DNA from: Populus alba
Lineage: Eukaryota > Streptophyta > Magnoliopsida > Malpighiales > Salicaceae
DNA: 64,000 nt
Direction: 5' to 3'
NCBI RefSeq assembly: GCF_005239225.2
Contig: NC_133300.1
Location: 21,255,584-21,319,583, forward strand
Shown here: in pieces, positions 46,951-58,026 of the stretch
Numbering within the stretch: position 1 is the stretch's first letter
How the letters are laid out: each line of letters begins with the position of its first letter
Program-made: the position numbers and the translations under genes
Notes under the pieces: model-generated
What the model was told of the DNA's origin: nothing
What the model saw: the letters and a program-made list of their open reading frames with translations, nothing else
Databases searched by the model: none

Positions 46951-48020
46951 TATCCATAAAGCCATATAACACAAAAGATGAATTGCGAGTGATATGTAAG
47001 CCATAGGCTATCATTCCTTGAAGATAACACAAAATGCATTTAATAATAACCCAATAAGAATATGTATGCGCATGCATAAAATGATAGACTTTGTTAACAG
47101 AAAATCAAATATGTGGTCTCGTAAAGATGAGATATTTAAGAGCACCCACGATTTGACAAAACCATATAGGATTAGAAAACAATGGATTTGGCATTATGAT
47201 AACTTTGAAAGTAGAGATAAAAGTATCAACAAGTTTGCATAAGTCATTCCAGCCCGAGTAAGGATGTCAAGAATATACTTATGTTGTCATAACATTAGAC
47301 CAATATTGGTGAACTGAACCTTAATAGCAAAAAAATAATGAATTTCACCTAAGTTATAAAGCTTGAACTCTGAACTCAGCAACTATATTAGACAATGAAG
47401 CATACTAGAGTTGCTACTCGTAAGCAGAATATCATTAACATAAACCAGAAGATAAAAGATAGTAGCACCAACATATAAGATAAATAAGAAGGTGTTAACT
47501 TTGGAGGCGTGAAAGCTAATAGAGAGTTGAAAATTACTCATACGAGTGTACCAAGTTTGCAGAGTCTATTTAAAACCATATAGCAACTTATACAATCTGC
47601 ACACTTGAGAAGGAAAGGCAGAGTCAACAAAACCCGGGAGTTGTTTTTTGTAGACCTCTTTGTCAAGAATGTCATTAAGGAAGGCATTATAGATATCAAG
47701 CTAATATATCTTCCAATTACACGAAACCACAATGGAGAAGACTAATATGATGTTCGCCAGCTTGATAATAGGATTAAAAGTTTCAGAATAATCAATGCCT
47801 TCTTACTGAGTAAAACCTCTGGAAACTAGACACGCCTTATACCTTTCAATATTGCCATCAACACAATTCTTTATCTTGTACACCTATCGACTGCCAACAA
47901 TATTCATCGAAGAATAAAAGGAACCAATGACCAGGTGTCGTTAGAGAACAGGCTTGGATTTCCTAATGCATAGCATCATGGTAAGCCTCATACTGTAATA
48001 GTAGAAAAAAAATGGGTTAA
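46951..48020 (-). mobile_element. Old Ty1/copia relic, right part (reverse transcriptase region)
   Basis: Continues the relic interrupted at 41929. It matches the minus-strand reverse transcriptase region of the intact element (about 54080-55130), with stops and small indels throughout, and ends near 48000 at the place matching 55130. The protease, integrase and 5' LTR are absent, so it was truncated. Confidence 0.75.
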
Positions 48021-48429
48021 TAGGTAGGAGGAGACACTTTTTTTTTAATAATTGAGATTGGGTTTTGTTTGCTTGTCTAGAGATGAGTTTGTATCAAATG
48101 ATATATTATTCGAATATCAGGGTTGGATACTCAAAATTTTAATTTCAGCTATTTCATATTCCTGAAACATTAAGTGTTTTTTTTCCCAAACTAGAGAAGT
48201 AAAAATTGGACATTGTTTCGGCAACCATTGAGAAAGAAGTAAGGAGACCAACGTCACAATAGTCAACATCGTTTCTTTATTAAGTAAGAGATCAAGTCAC
48301 CGGCAACATACACTTGTATGTAACGACATGAGATACATTTTAATTTCCAAATATGGAATTTATTCCTACAGAAGCACATGGCGTAGCTTATTGATATTGT
48401 GTTTGAGCATGCATCATCGATCATGATCT

Positions 48430-49050
48430 TCAAGCCTTCTTGAACATAACTTTGAGAGGCACGCTGCTAAGAGCCAGACGCCTTACTCCTTTGGCATCAA
48501 CAAAAATCCCGATATCTTTGCACATAACTTTGCAGTGTTGACACACTGTAGGGCAAAAAACTAGCTTGTACTTGTCTTCGAACTTCTCAATCTTGAACCA
48601 GTTGTTCGTTGTTTCCGGACCAGGATTTCCTTCAACTCCATTGGTCGTGACAAACCATTGTTTTGTCCATTCATCGTAGTTGTCAAGCTTCCACGCTGTT
48701 GACTGGTGACAGATTGATGCAGCAGAGAATCTTATGTTAAGATCGGTGTGGACGCGGACGACACCTTTCTTGGTGTTCACAGGTGTGAGTTTCAGTGGGA
48801 GACCATTTGATGCCTCATATCGTTCCTGGACAACAGCAAGTGGGCAGGTTCTTCTTCCAGTGCTGGCCATTTTGAGCCCACCACCTCTCCCTCGGACCAC
48901 CGGCAGGATGTAGTAACTAGTGCCGGTTCGAAGTATCTTACCAGTGACGTCAAGCACTGGCTCAGGGGCAGCAGTAGCTGCTACCTTAGGCACTAGACCT
49001 GCAGCGTAGGCAAAAAGAAGGAAGGACAATGCTAGAATTGCAGCTCTCAT
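48430..49050 (-). CDS. Kunitz-type protease inhibitor, copy D
   Basis: An intact 206-residue protein identical to copies C and E except Tyr at residue 15, in the core of the signal peptide. The six cysteines and the Kunitz signature are unchanged. The coding sequence differs from C at very few bases (for example the codon at residue 15 and one G-to-T near 48841), yet its promoter is of the B type. A TATAAATT box lies near 49117-49125 and the shared AATAAA at 48276-48281 on the minus strand. The TGACGTCA palindrome of C and E is reduced to TGACG here, so expression could differ although the mature protein does not. Confidence 0.94.
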   Translation of the reverse strand: MRAAILALSFLLFAYAAGLVPKVAATAAPEPVLDVTGKILRTGTSYYILPVVRGRGGGLKMASTGRRTCPLAVVQERYEASNGLPLKLTPVNTKKGVVRVHTDLNIRFSAASICHQSTAWKLDNYDEWTKQWFVTTNGVEGNPGPETTNNWFKIEKFEDKYKLVFCPTVCQHCKVMCKDIGIFVDAKGVRRLALSSVPLKVMFKKA

Positions 49051-50224
49051 TGTCGTTACGGGTTGCTTTCAATGTGGGTGATGTGTTTATGCTAGAATGA
49101 ATGGGAAGAGGCTTTAATTTATAGAGTTAGCAATACAATGGGATGCCTGCATGGATGCATGACGCTGGTAAGAACTTCTGAAGGAGCGCTGTGCATGACA
49201 TTTAAAACTGGTGGCTTGACCAGCCATAATGTCAATTAAAAGTTCTTGGATAAACCTAATCCTATATTTTATGTTCTTGATTAGCTCGTACAATATGATC
49301 TTTTATTTGATAAAATCGAGACGGTCCAAAACAACACCCTAATTTTGGAAAACAAGAGTTCCTAAGGTAATAAACTAAAGTTGTGTATTACTATTATTCA
49401 TATACAGTGTCCTACGTTGACAAAAATTGCATTAATGTTGAAGAGCTTTGTGAGGCACATAGTCAGAACTTCTTGTCTGCTACTACACATCATGTTCATG
49501 CTAATCTGTTTATGATCAGTCAAATACTTTGCCTAAGTACTGTCCATGAAAGTCAGAGACTTTGCCTTCTATACTTCTTGTTTGCGGTCTCCACCTTACA
49601 TCGCATCGCTTGGCTTGTGTATTAAACAACAATGATTGATAAGACAATATTATACACTAAAATATAAAATAAAAGAAAACCACATTTTAAAGTGCAGGTT
49701 TTTTCTTCTCCTCGTAAATCACGGTGGATGGCTTTCTTCAATGAACAGTGTTATGTTTTTTTTTATTATGATCTACAAATTTTCTCTAGTAAAATTAGTC
49801 GTGCTATCCTATAATTTACTTAAATTTATATTTGTCTATTAAATTTTTTAAAAAATTATAGTTTTTTATCTTAAATCAATATAAATTGATAAGTAATGTG
49901 ATAAGTAATCAATATTAAATTTTTAAAAAAATTATAGTTTTTATCTTAAATCAATATAAATCAATATAAATCATTATATCTATGTTGATGAAGTTTTATG
50001 TGTTGAGATTTTCTTTTCTTTGCACATTCTAACAAATTTAATGTGTTTGATCAATTTTAAAATTTTAGTTTAAGAGTAATGTCGCACGTATACAGTGTTA
50101 CAGTAAATAAATCCACTTTGTTGGTTTTAAAGTAATCGGGAAAATAAAAAAAACAAGGAATTCTTATCTCTTATAAATGGAAAGCGAGAATGGAAGTCTT
50201 TAACTAGTATTTTGATAACTAGAA
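49051..50224. other. Promoter and upstream region of Kunitz copy D
   Basis: Near-identical to the region upstream of B. The open frames at 49383-49625 and 49636-49842 are duplicated promoter sequence and carry no protein features. Confidence 0.55.
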
Positions 50225-53106
50225 ACCCTAACTAGTCTTAGAGATGGGACATAGAGACTGATTGTATAAAAAAAATATATTAACATTCTAAATACGCTCT
50301 ACCTAAAATAAATTGCATTTATTTGATTATCTGAAATAAATTAGAGTGTTATTGTTTTTGAATTGCTGGTACGTTCACGATTTAAGAAAATTCCATGGTA
50401 AAAAGATTCTTATTTTATCTGATAAAAACCTAACCGTTCTAATATCTTATAAAAGAAATATATTTTTAATATCGGGAATATATTCTACGTATAAATTCGT
50501 AAACCTAGATACCAAAGAAAGACTATATGTTTTTTAGGTATTTTTAAAAATATTGGTCTCGTCCTTATGGCTTTCATAAATTGGTTATTCAAACCAAAGT
50601 GCATGTTAAAATATATTTTTGAATTTTTGTTGTTATGAAAACACGATATTTTTTTTTAGAGACTTGGTTGTATGCATGAAAATATTTTTTTTGTTTTATA
50701 TTATTTGCAATGTTTCGACGAAAGCCGAGTATTTTAATATTGAATTTGTATATTTATGGTATAAAAGTACAAACCATTGTTACACAAAATAGCATAAAAA
50801 TACGCAAGAAAATCATAAATTTTTCAAAAGAATTATTGAAATTTATTTGATTCGACTAGACCCGGCCCAATGCATTTTAGTGTGGGTCGAACTTGTCCGA
50901 CCCAAAAAATAATGAAGCAGCTCTCCACTGTTCATGTGAATAGTGGAGAGTGAATTATTTCACTTCATTTGCAGAACAATGGAGGGCAACCAGAAAAAAA
51001 AAAAAAAAAAAAAAAAGAAGAAGAAGAAGAAGAAGAAGGAGGAGGAGGAGGAAGAGAGGGAAGTTGACCTGGTGGCGTTGGTTGCGCTAGTGGCTTCTGG
51101 TGCTGGTGGCGGTGGTGGTTGTGAACTAAGGAAGCTGTTTGGCCTATGGTTTTTCTTCCTTTCTCTGTGTTTTCTGTATTTATCCTTCTTTCTATTTATA
51201 GTCTTCCCCTTCTATTCTTGTCTTCTTGTTCCTTCCTAGTTCCTATGTTTCTCTTTCTGTTTTTCTTCTCTCTTGTTTGTCTCTATTTTAATCTTTATTT
51301 TCCTTCTTTCTTCTATTTCTTTTGTTTTTTTTTCTTTTCATCCACTCTCTGTCCTCCTCTGTTTCAAACCATTCCCCCATTTCTTTTTGTTTTTCTCCTT
51401 TTTTCTCCCCTGTTATTTTTCAACTCTCCTCTCCTTTGTTTCCCTTCTCTCCTAGAACGATCTCTCGGTTTTTTTTTCCTTCCCCTTTCCCCTATTTTTT
51501 GTTGGTCTTTTGCCCCCCTTGTTTCACCATCTTCTTTGTGATTTTTTGAAATCTTTCCCCCCTCCCTGGCTGTCATTTGTCCCTATGTATTTATAGGCAC
51601 AGGAAAGAAAGAGGCACCTTACGCCTGCCATGGTGTAAGGTAAGGTGAGCAATGGGGAACTATTTGCAGGGCATGGCTCCCCTTGTTTTCCTTATTATGA
51701 TTGTAGGGTATGTGCGGGCATGGGTTATGTCAGGGGAGAGGCAAGTGGGGAGAGAGAGAGCGAGGAAAAAAATAGGGAAAACGTTCTTCTTCCCCTGCTG
51801 CATATCTAGGGAAGACGAAGAAAAAGAGCAGTACCATTCAAAACAACACCATTCTTTGACTTTTTTTTTTTTAATAGTGCATGAAACGATGTCATTTTGA
51901 CTGAAACATGCCGTTTTATTTAAAAAAATGTGGCGAAAAATGTGTCAATTTCCAAATCAATCCTTAATTTTTGATTTATTCAATTAAGTCAATTGCAATT
52001 TTGATTTTAGCCATCAATTCAATTGCATCCCTGCCAAATTCCTACATCAACCCTGATGTTGGTCGCCTTTTTTACTTTAGTTCTTGGTCTTAGATTTATG
52101 CAATTTGACCCTCCATTGATCAACAAGCTTTCAATTTAGCCCCTAATGTAGTCAATTCCAATCCCTTTATCTACTTGCATTTTTCAATCTCGTCCTTGGT
52201 TTTAGATTTATTCAATCAAGTCCTTAATTGACCATCAAACTTTAATATTTATGCAATTAAACCCTTGATTTGACCAAATCAACTCTTAAAAATTATAATT
52301 TGATCATAGAACTTTAACTTCTTCTAATTAAAGCCTGAATTGGCTTAAAAATAAATTTATCTTTTCATCAAAACCTTCATAAATTCAATTAAACCTTCAA
52401 TAAAATTTAATTGAGTCCATGAATATTTAATTTTGAATTTTTTTTCTCAAATTGAATTTTCTTTGTCAACAAAGCTCTCATAAGTCAGTAATATATTATT
52501 ATATTTTAATCTTTGTATTTTTTAAACTTTTCTCAATCAATTTTGGCTAGTTTCTGAGCAATCTAGCATCCTATTCTCATTACTACATATTTTTTACTTT
52601 CATCCTAATATATCTTTTAATTTATTTTTTTCTCAGGCAAGGATCCAAAAATAGATAATAATAAATGATTAAATGAATTTGGATTTAGATTTATAGCATA
52701 AAAATAATTGAAAGAAAAAATTTGAAAATAAAATGCATAAAAAATAAATGGGACCTTTTCTCCTCTCTTATTTTTTTAAATATTTTCACTCAAAGGTCTC
52801 ATTGTATTCATTTTTGTCCCTTTGGTTTTTTGTATTTTATGTTTAGGTCTAAACTATTTTTTTCATGTTTCAGTCCTTTAATTTTGAAAGAGAAGAGAGT
52901 AAATTATTGGCAAAAGGGAAGAAAAAAAGAATTGGTCGGCTAGCCATTCCTCAAAAAAAAAAAAAAAAAATTATCTAAGCTTGTGTCAATTAGTTCATAA
53001 TGATGAGAGAAGTGCCATAGAGATACTCTGTAGCCATCTCGCTAGAGTGGCCAGAGAAAGTAGATTTGGGCTTAAGAATTTTTTATATTTATTTTAGTTT
53101 CATGTT
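50225..53106. repeat. Non-coding LTR-like repeat, second copy
   Basis: A duplicate of 36481-39340 with scattered differences. The A-run plus GAA tract at 50993-51050 is of different length from the first copy, as expected for simple repeats. Pyrimidine-rich open frames at 51.1-51.6 kb are spurious. Confidence 0.5.
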
Positions 53107-53468
53107 TTTTTTCACCCATAAAAGAGTGTCTTAAAGTTATAAATGGGTTTATCATGATTTTTAAATTGTTTTATTTTCTATTTTTAAACGAAAAAAATTG
53201 AAAAATAAGTTTTTAAGGTTTGAAAACTCAAACCCTCACTTTCCACCCACCTTCAGGAGACAATGTGAAACTTACCACTTTAGATTACATGTTGGCTTAA
53301 AAAAACGGAGATCACATTAAAAACCAAAATAAAGTAAAAAGGCAAACATGGTTGTTTCATTTTTGCACGAAAAACTTCATTTTCAAGAGGAAAAAAAAAG
53401 TTTCATTTATGCTTTTTTTTTTTTTTTTAATTGAGAAGAGGTTTTGCTTGATTTTCTAGAGATGAGTT
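53107..53468. other. 3' flank of Kunitz copy E, left of the copia insertion
   Basis: Matches 39341-39710 behind copy C. It ends with GAGTT (53464-53468), the target duplication of the copia element; the flank resumes at 57106. Confidence 0.6.
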
Positions 53469-56400
53469 AGTTGAGAAATAATTAGGAGGCTTAACCTAAT
53501 AGGTTAGCCAACCCTTTCTATATATATGAGTAGGGCAATATACAATAGTAAAGGTGGAGATTACCACATAAGAATATGACTACAATATTTCCTATATAAT
53601 TACATTCTATAATACGCCCCCTCAAGCTGAGGGTGGAGGATCAACCCGAAGCTTGAATTTAAAAGTAGTAAATGAAGCAGCAGGAAGTGGCTTAGTGAAG
53701 ACATCGGCAAGTTGATCCTGAGAGGAAATAAAACGAATCTGAATCTCCTTCTTCGCAACTCTATCTCGGACAAAATGATAATCAATCTCAATATGTTTTG
53801 TGCGAGCATGAAATATAGGGTTTGCGGACAAATACGTGGCACCAAGGTTGTCACACCAGATAATAGGAGCAGAATGAGTCGGAATCTGAAGATCCGTTAA
53901 CAAGTACTGAAGCCAGATAACTTCAGCCGTGCCATCGGCTAAGGCTTTGTACTCAGCTTCCGTCGAAGAACGAGCAACAGTGCGTTGCTTACTCGATTTC
54001 CATGAAATTGGCGTCTGACCAAAGAACACAAGATAACCACCTGTAGACTTTCTATCCTCAATACTACCTGCCCAATCTGCATCTGTAAAACCGTGTAAAG
54101 CAAAGGAAGAGCTGCGAGTAATATGTAAACCATGTGATGCCGTACCACGGAGATAACGCAAGATGCGTTTCACGGCAGCCCAATGGGATTCTGTAGGAGC
54201 ATGCATAAATTGACAGACCCGGTTAACAGCAAAGCAAATATCCGGGCGTGTGAAAGTGAGATATTGGAGAGCACCAACAAGTTGCCGAAAACGAGTAGCA
54301 TCAGAAAACAATGGATCCGGCATAATGGTGGCTTTGGATGCCGAAATAGGAGTATCAACTGGTTTACAGGATAACATACCAGCTCGTGTGAGGATATCAA
54401 GTGTATATTTATGTTGACAAAGCATAAGTCCCAGACTAGTACACTGCACTTCAATACCCAAGAAATAATGAACATCACCCAAATCCCGAAGTTTAAATTC
54501 AGAGCTCAGTAGCTGAATGAGTCGTTGTAGCAGAGTTCCATTATTACCCGTAAGCAGAATATCATCAACATAAACCAAAAGATAACAAATGTCACTACCA
54601 ACCGAGAAGATAAACAATGAGGTATCCACTTTAGAAGCACGGAAACCAATGGATAATAGAAAATCATTCAGACGAGTGTACCAAGCCCGCGGAGCCTGTT
54701 TTAACCCATATAGAGATTTATGCAATCGACATACATGACCTGGGAGTGCAGAATCAACAAAACCTGGAGGTTGTTTCATGTAAACCTCTTCATCAAGGAC
54801 TCCATTTAGAAATGCATTATGAATGTCAAGCTGATGAATTTTCCAACCACTCGAAACTGCAATGGAGAACACTAAGCGGACTGTTGCCTGTTTGATAACA
54901 GGACTAAAAGTTTCTGAGTAATCAATACCTTCTTGCTGAGTGAAGCCCCTAGCAACCAGGCGCGCCTTATACCTCTCAATGCTACCATCAGATTTGCGTT
55001 TAATTTTGTAGACCCATCGGCTACCAACAACATTCATGGACGGATGAAATGGCACTAAAGTCCATGTTCTGTTTGCGCGTAAGGCCTGAATTTCCTCTCG
55101 CATAGCATTATGCCACGCCTCATATCTGTTAGCATCAGGAAAAATAAGTGGCTCATGCGAGGGAGGAGAAGATACCCGACTGAAGGAAGCAGCAGAGGTG
55201 GCTGCCGTGGTGGTGATCAGCGCTGTCTTGGGCTGTCTCGGACGAAGAACCATGGGGTGTTTAGGAGCAGCGGGACATGGAGTAGCAACACCTGTACCTG
55301 GAATGTGCTGAAGAGGATAAGAGGAGAGATCAACACAAAGTTGCAGACCAAGAGGTGAAGCCGGGGAGGTGCGAGGTTGTGCCGCAACTGAATCCTGCAA
55401 GTCAGAACCTGTTCCTGCACAATAATCATTGGAAAGACAAGCATGTGGTGATAGTATGGCTGTGTGGGGTGGTGAGGCAGGGTCGGCTAAATCAACGGGC
55501 AGGGGAGCAAGCTGGGGGGTTGCGGCAAGGGGCAAAGGTGAGTTGTGTGTTTTGCCGAGTTGGGAAGGAAGAGGCTGAAAACAGGAAGGGGGTTGCAGTG
55601 ATGGAAGATAGGTAGGTGGAGTGGGGGGAACCGGGGGTGTTGTTACCTGTTCAGACTTTTGAAAAGGAAAGACACATTCATGAAAACGAACATGACGGGA
55701 GACATAGACACGACCAGACTCTAAATCAAGACACCGATAACCAAGATGAGACGAGCTATAGCCTAAAAACACACAAGGAGAAGATCGAAAATCTAATTTA
55801 TGAGCATGATATGGACGTAAAAATGGAAAACAAAGACACCCAAAAGTGCGTAGAAAATTATAATCAGGAGTGCGATGAAACAGACACGCAAAAGGAGATT
55901 TATTTTGAAGAACAGGAGTAGGCATGCGATTAATAAGATAAACCGATGATTCCATAGCATAGTTCCAAAAACGCAATGGGGCATTACACTGTCCTAAGAG
56001 GGTTAGGCCAGTTTCGACAATATGTCTATGACGACGTTCAATTGTGCCATTTTGTTCATGAGTATGAGGACAAATTAATCGATGATGAATACCAATTGTT
56101 TGAAAAAATATATTTAATTTACGATATTCACCACCCCAATCAGTTTGAACAGATTTAATTTTAAGAGAAAACTGACGCTCAACAAGTGTCTGAAAACGTT
56201 GAAACGTGGAAAATACATCAGATTTCGCAACAAGCGGATAATACCAGATATATTTAGTGTGCGCATCAACAAAGATAACAAAATAACGAAAACCATCAGA
56301 AGAAAACATTGGAGCAGGACCCCAAACATCACTAAAAATTAATTCAAGTGGGGTAGAAGTTTTGTGACCCGTCGGTCGTAATGACAAACGGGATGACTTG

Positions 56401-57105
56401 CCTAAAGGACATGCTTGACATTGAGTAAAAGATCGTTTAGACGTACAAATAATTTTATTATCAGAAACTAACAAATTTAGAATGCGAGGAGTTGGATGAC
56501 CTAAACGACGATGCCACAAGTCGGCAGTCGCGGAAATGCAAGGAGACCAAAAAGCTTGAGGAACTGACGTAGCCGAGGACTCGGAGAGAACATAAAGACC
56601 ATCATGACTCCGACCGGAAAGAAGAACTTCCTTGGTGACGAGATCCTTCACATAAAACACAGAATCGTGAAATTCAAAATAAACATGATTATCACGACAG
56701 AATTTCTGAACAGATAACAACGGTTTGGTAATGTGAGGCACACGAAGAACATTAGTTAATGTAAACAAGCGTTTGGGGGAATATAAAGTAGTATGTCCAA
56801 CATGGGATATGTCAAGGGCCTTACCATCACCAACATGCAAGAAATCATTACCAAGATAAGGAGCAGAATCAGTTAGAGTTGCAAGATCAGGCGTCACATG
56901 TTGATTCGCGCCGGTGTCGGGAAACCAAGTTGAGAAATAATTAGGAGGCTCTGATACCAAGTTGAGAAATAATTAGGAGGCTTAACCTAATAGGTTAGCC
57001 AACCCTTTCTATATATATGAGTAGGGCAATATACAATAGTAAAGGTGGAGATTACCACATAAGAATATGACTACAATATTTCCTATATAATTACATTCTA
57101 TAATA
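53469..57105 (-). mobile_element. Young Ty1/copia element lacking gag, TA...CT termini
   Basis: A 3637-base element on the minus strand. The LTRs 53469-53614 and 56960-57105 (146 bases) are identical, and the 5-base target duplication GAGTT is perfect (53464-53468 and 57106-57110). The uninterrupted site is preserved behind copy C, confirming the insertion. Read in element direction the LTR begins TATTATAG and ends CTCAACT, a non-TG/CA type. The primer-binding site TGGTATCAGAGCC follows the 5' LTR directly, and a purine tract TTGAGGGGGCG precedes the 3' LTR. Between the primer-binding site and the protease no gag remains. Confidence 0.92.
53622..56960 (-). CDS. Copia Pol: protease, integrase, reverse transcriptase, RNase H
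   Basis: An open frame of 1112 codons without a stop. Protease PDTGANQ (D15-T16-G17); GAG-pre-integrase zinc site H150, H155, C181, C184; integrase core D211, D274, E308 followed by RRHRHIVETGL; a Pro-rich linker at about 420-560; reverse transcriptase with GSRWVYKIKRKSDGS, KARLVARGFTQQEG and YVDD near 796 (54562-54573); RNase H with ADWAGSIEDRKSTGG, SSTEAEYKAL and TKHIEIDYHF. The frame opens in the primer-binding site and has no ATG before the integrase, so it cannot start translation as it stands. It looks like the 3' part of a Gag-Pol fusion whose gag was lost. CPHTHEQNG suggests an Ale/Retrofit-like lineage. Confidence 0.9.
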   Translation of the reverse strand: MVSEPPNYFSTWFPDTGANQHVTPDLATLTDSAPYLGNDFLHVGDGKALDISHVGHTTLYSPKRLFTLTNVLRVPHITKPLLSVQKFCRDNHVYFEFHDSVFYVKDLVTKEVLLSGRSHDGLYVLSESSATSVPQAFWSPCISATADLWHRRLGHPTPRILNLLVSDNKIICTSKRSFTQCQACPLGKSSRLSLRPTGHKTSTPLELIFSDVWGPAPMFSSDGFRYFVIFVDAHTKYIWYYPLVAKSDVFSTFQRFQTLVERQFSLKIKSVQTDWGGEYRKLNIFFQTIGIHHRLICPHTHEQNGTIERRHRHIVETGLTLLGQCNAPLRFWNYAMESSVYLINRMPTPVLQNKSPFACLFHRTPDYNFLRTFGCLCFPFLRPYHAHKLDFRSSPCVFLGYSSSHLGYRCLDLESGRVYVSRHVRFHECVFPFQKSEQVTTPPVPPTPPTYLPSLQPPSCFQPLPSQLGKTHNSPLPLAATPQLAPLPVDLADPASPPHTAILSPHACLSNDYCAGTGSDLQDSVAAQPRTSPASPLGLQLCVDLSSYPLQHIPGTGVATPCPAAPKHPMVLRPRQPKTALITTTAATSAASFSRVSSPPSHEPLIFPDANRYEAWHNAMREEIQALRANRTWTLVPFHPSMNVVGSRWVYKIKRKSDGSIERYKARLVARGFTQQEGIDYSETFSPVIKQATVRLVFSIAVSSGWKIHQLDIHNAFLNGVLDEEVYMKQPPGFVDSALPGHVCRLHKSLYGLKQAPRAWYTRLNDFLLSIGFRASKVDTSLFIFSVGSDICYLLVYVDDILLTGNNGTLLQRLIQLLSSEFKLRDLGDVHYFLGIEVQCTSLGLMLCQHKYTLDILTRAGMLSCKPVDTPISASKATIMPDPLFSDATRFRQLVGALQYLTFTRPDICFAVNRVCQFMHAPTESHWAAVKRILRYLRGTASHGLHITRSSSFALHGFTDADWAGSIEDRKSTGGYLVFFGQTPISWKSSKQRTVARSSTEAEYKALADGTAEVIWLQYLLTDLQIPTHSAPIIWCDNLGATYLSANPIFHARTKHIEIDYHFVRDRVAKKEIQIRFISSQDQLADVFTKPLPAASFTTFKFKLRVDPPPSA

Positions 57106-57405
57106 GAGTTTATACCAAATGATAGATTATTCGAATATCAGTGTTCGATACTCTATATTTTTCAGCTGTTAAATTTTCCTGAAACACATTGTTTCGGCAA
57201 CCATTGAGAGAGAAGTAAGGAGACCAACGTCACAATAGTCAACATCGTTTCTTTATTAAGTAAGAGATCAAGTCACTGGCAACATACACTTGTATGTAAC
57301 GACATGAGATACATTTTAATTTCCAAATATGGAATTTATTCCTACAGAAGCACATGGCGTAGCTTATTGATATTGTGTTTGAGCATGCATCATCGATCAT
57401 GATCT

Positions 57406-58026
57406 TCAAGCCTTCTTGAACATAACTTTGAGAGGCACGCTGCTAAGAGCCAGACGCCTTACTCCTTTGGCATCAACAAAAATCCCGATATCTTTGCACA
57501 TAACTTTGCAGTGTTGACACACTGTAGGGCAAAAAACTAGCTTGTACTTGTCTTCGAACTTCTCAATCTTGAACCAGTTGTTCGTTGTTTCCGGACCAGG
57601 ATTTCCTTCAACTCCATTGGTTGTGACAAACCATTGTTTTGTCCATTCATCGTAGTTGTCAAGCTTCCACGCTGTTGACTGGTGACAGATTGATGCAGCA
57701 GAGAATCTTATGTTAAGATCGGTGTGGACGCGGACGACACCTTTCTTGGTGTTCACAGGTGTGAGTTTCAGTGGGAGACCATTTGATGCCTCATATCGTT
57801 CCTGGACAACAGCAAGGGGGCAGGTTCTTCTTCCAGTGCTGGCCATTTTGAGCCCACCACCTCTCCCTCGGACCACCGGCAGGATGTAGTAACTAGTGCC
57901 GGTTCGAAGTATCTTACCAGTGACGTCAAGCACTGGCTCAGGGGCAGCAGTAGCTGCTACCTTAGGCACTAGACCTGCAGCTAAGGCAAAAAGAAGGAAG
58001 GACAATGCTAGAATTGCAGCTCTCAT
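57406..58026 (-). CDS. Kunitz-type protease inhibitor, copy E
   Basis: An intact 206-residue protein, identical to C and D except Leu at residue 15 of the signal peptide. The mature Kunitz domain is the same in all three. Its promoter is of the C type, with a TATAAATT box near 58092-58100 and TGACGTCA at 58137-58144; AATAAA is at 57252-57257 on the minus strand. The copia element inserted about 300 bases beyond its stop codon, outside the likely transcript end. Because coding and 3' sequences pair with different copies than the promoter does, E appears to be a mosaic. Confidence 0.94.
   Translation of the reverse strand: MRAAILALSFLLFALAAGLVPKVAATAAPEPVLDVTGKILRTGTSYYILPVVRGRGGGLKMASTGRRTCPLAVVQERYEASNGLPLKLTPVNTKKGVVRVHTDLNIRFSAASICHQSTAWKLDNYDEWTKQWFVTTNGVEGNPGPETTNNWFKIEKFEDKYKLVFCPTVCQHCKVMCKDIGIFVDAKGVRRLALSSVPLKVMFKKA

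Larger units (their letters stand above)
33871..48020. repeat. Segmental duplication block B-C (copy 1)
   Basis: The block contains Kunitz copies B and C with flanks. It is matched by a second block from about 48030 to the gypsy LTR ending 59633. The B to D offset is 13875 and the C to E offset is 17395; the difference (3520) is accounted for mainly by the copia insertion at 53469-57105. Promoter regions pair B with D and C with E, and the old copia relic behind C is also behind E, at the same relic/gypsy junction. Confidence 0.75.

Noticed and set aside
50943..51239. Poly-Lys/Glu open frame starting MEGNQ, with a shorter relative at 37215
   Set aside because: It reads an A-run and GAA microsatellite of different length in the two copies; not a gene.
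55110..56342. Plus-strand open frames opposite the copia pol gene
   Set aside because: They are antisense shadows of a strongly supported 1112-codon frame.
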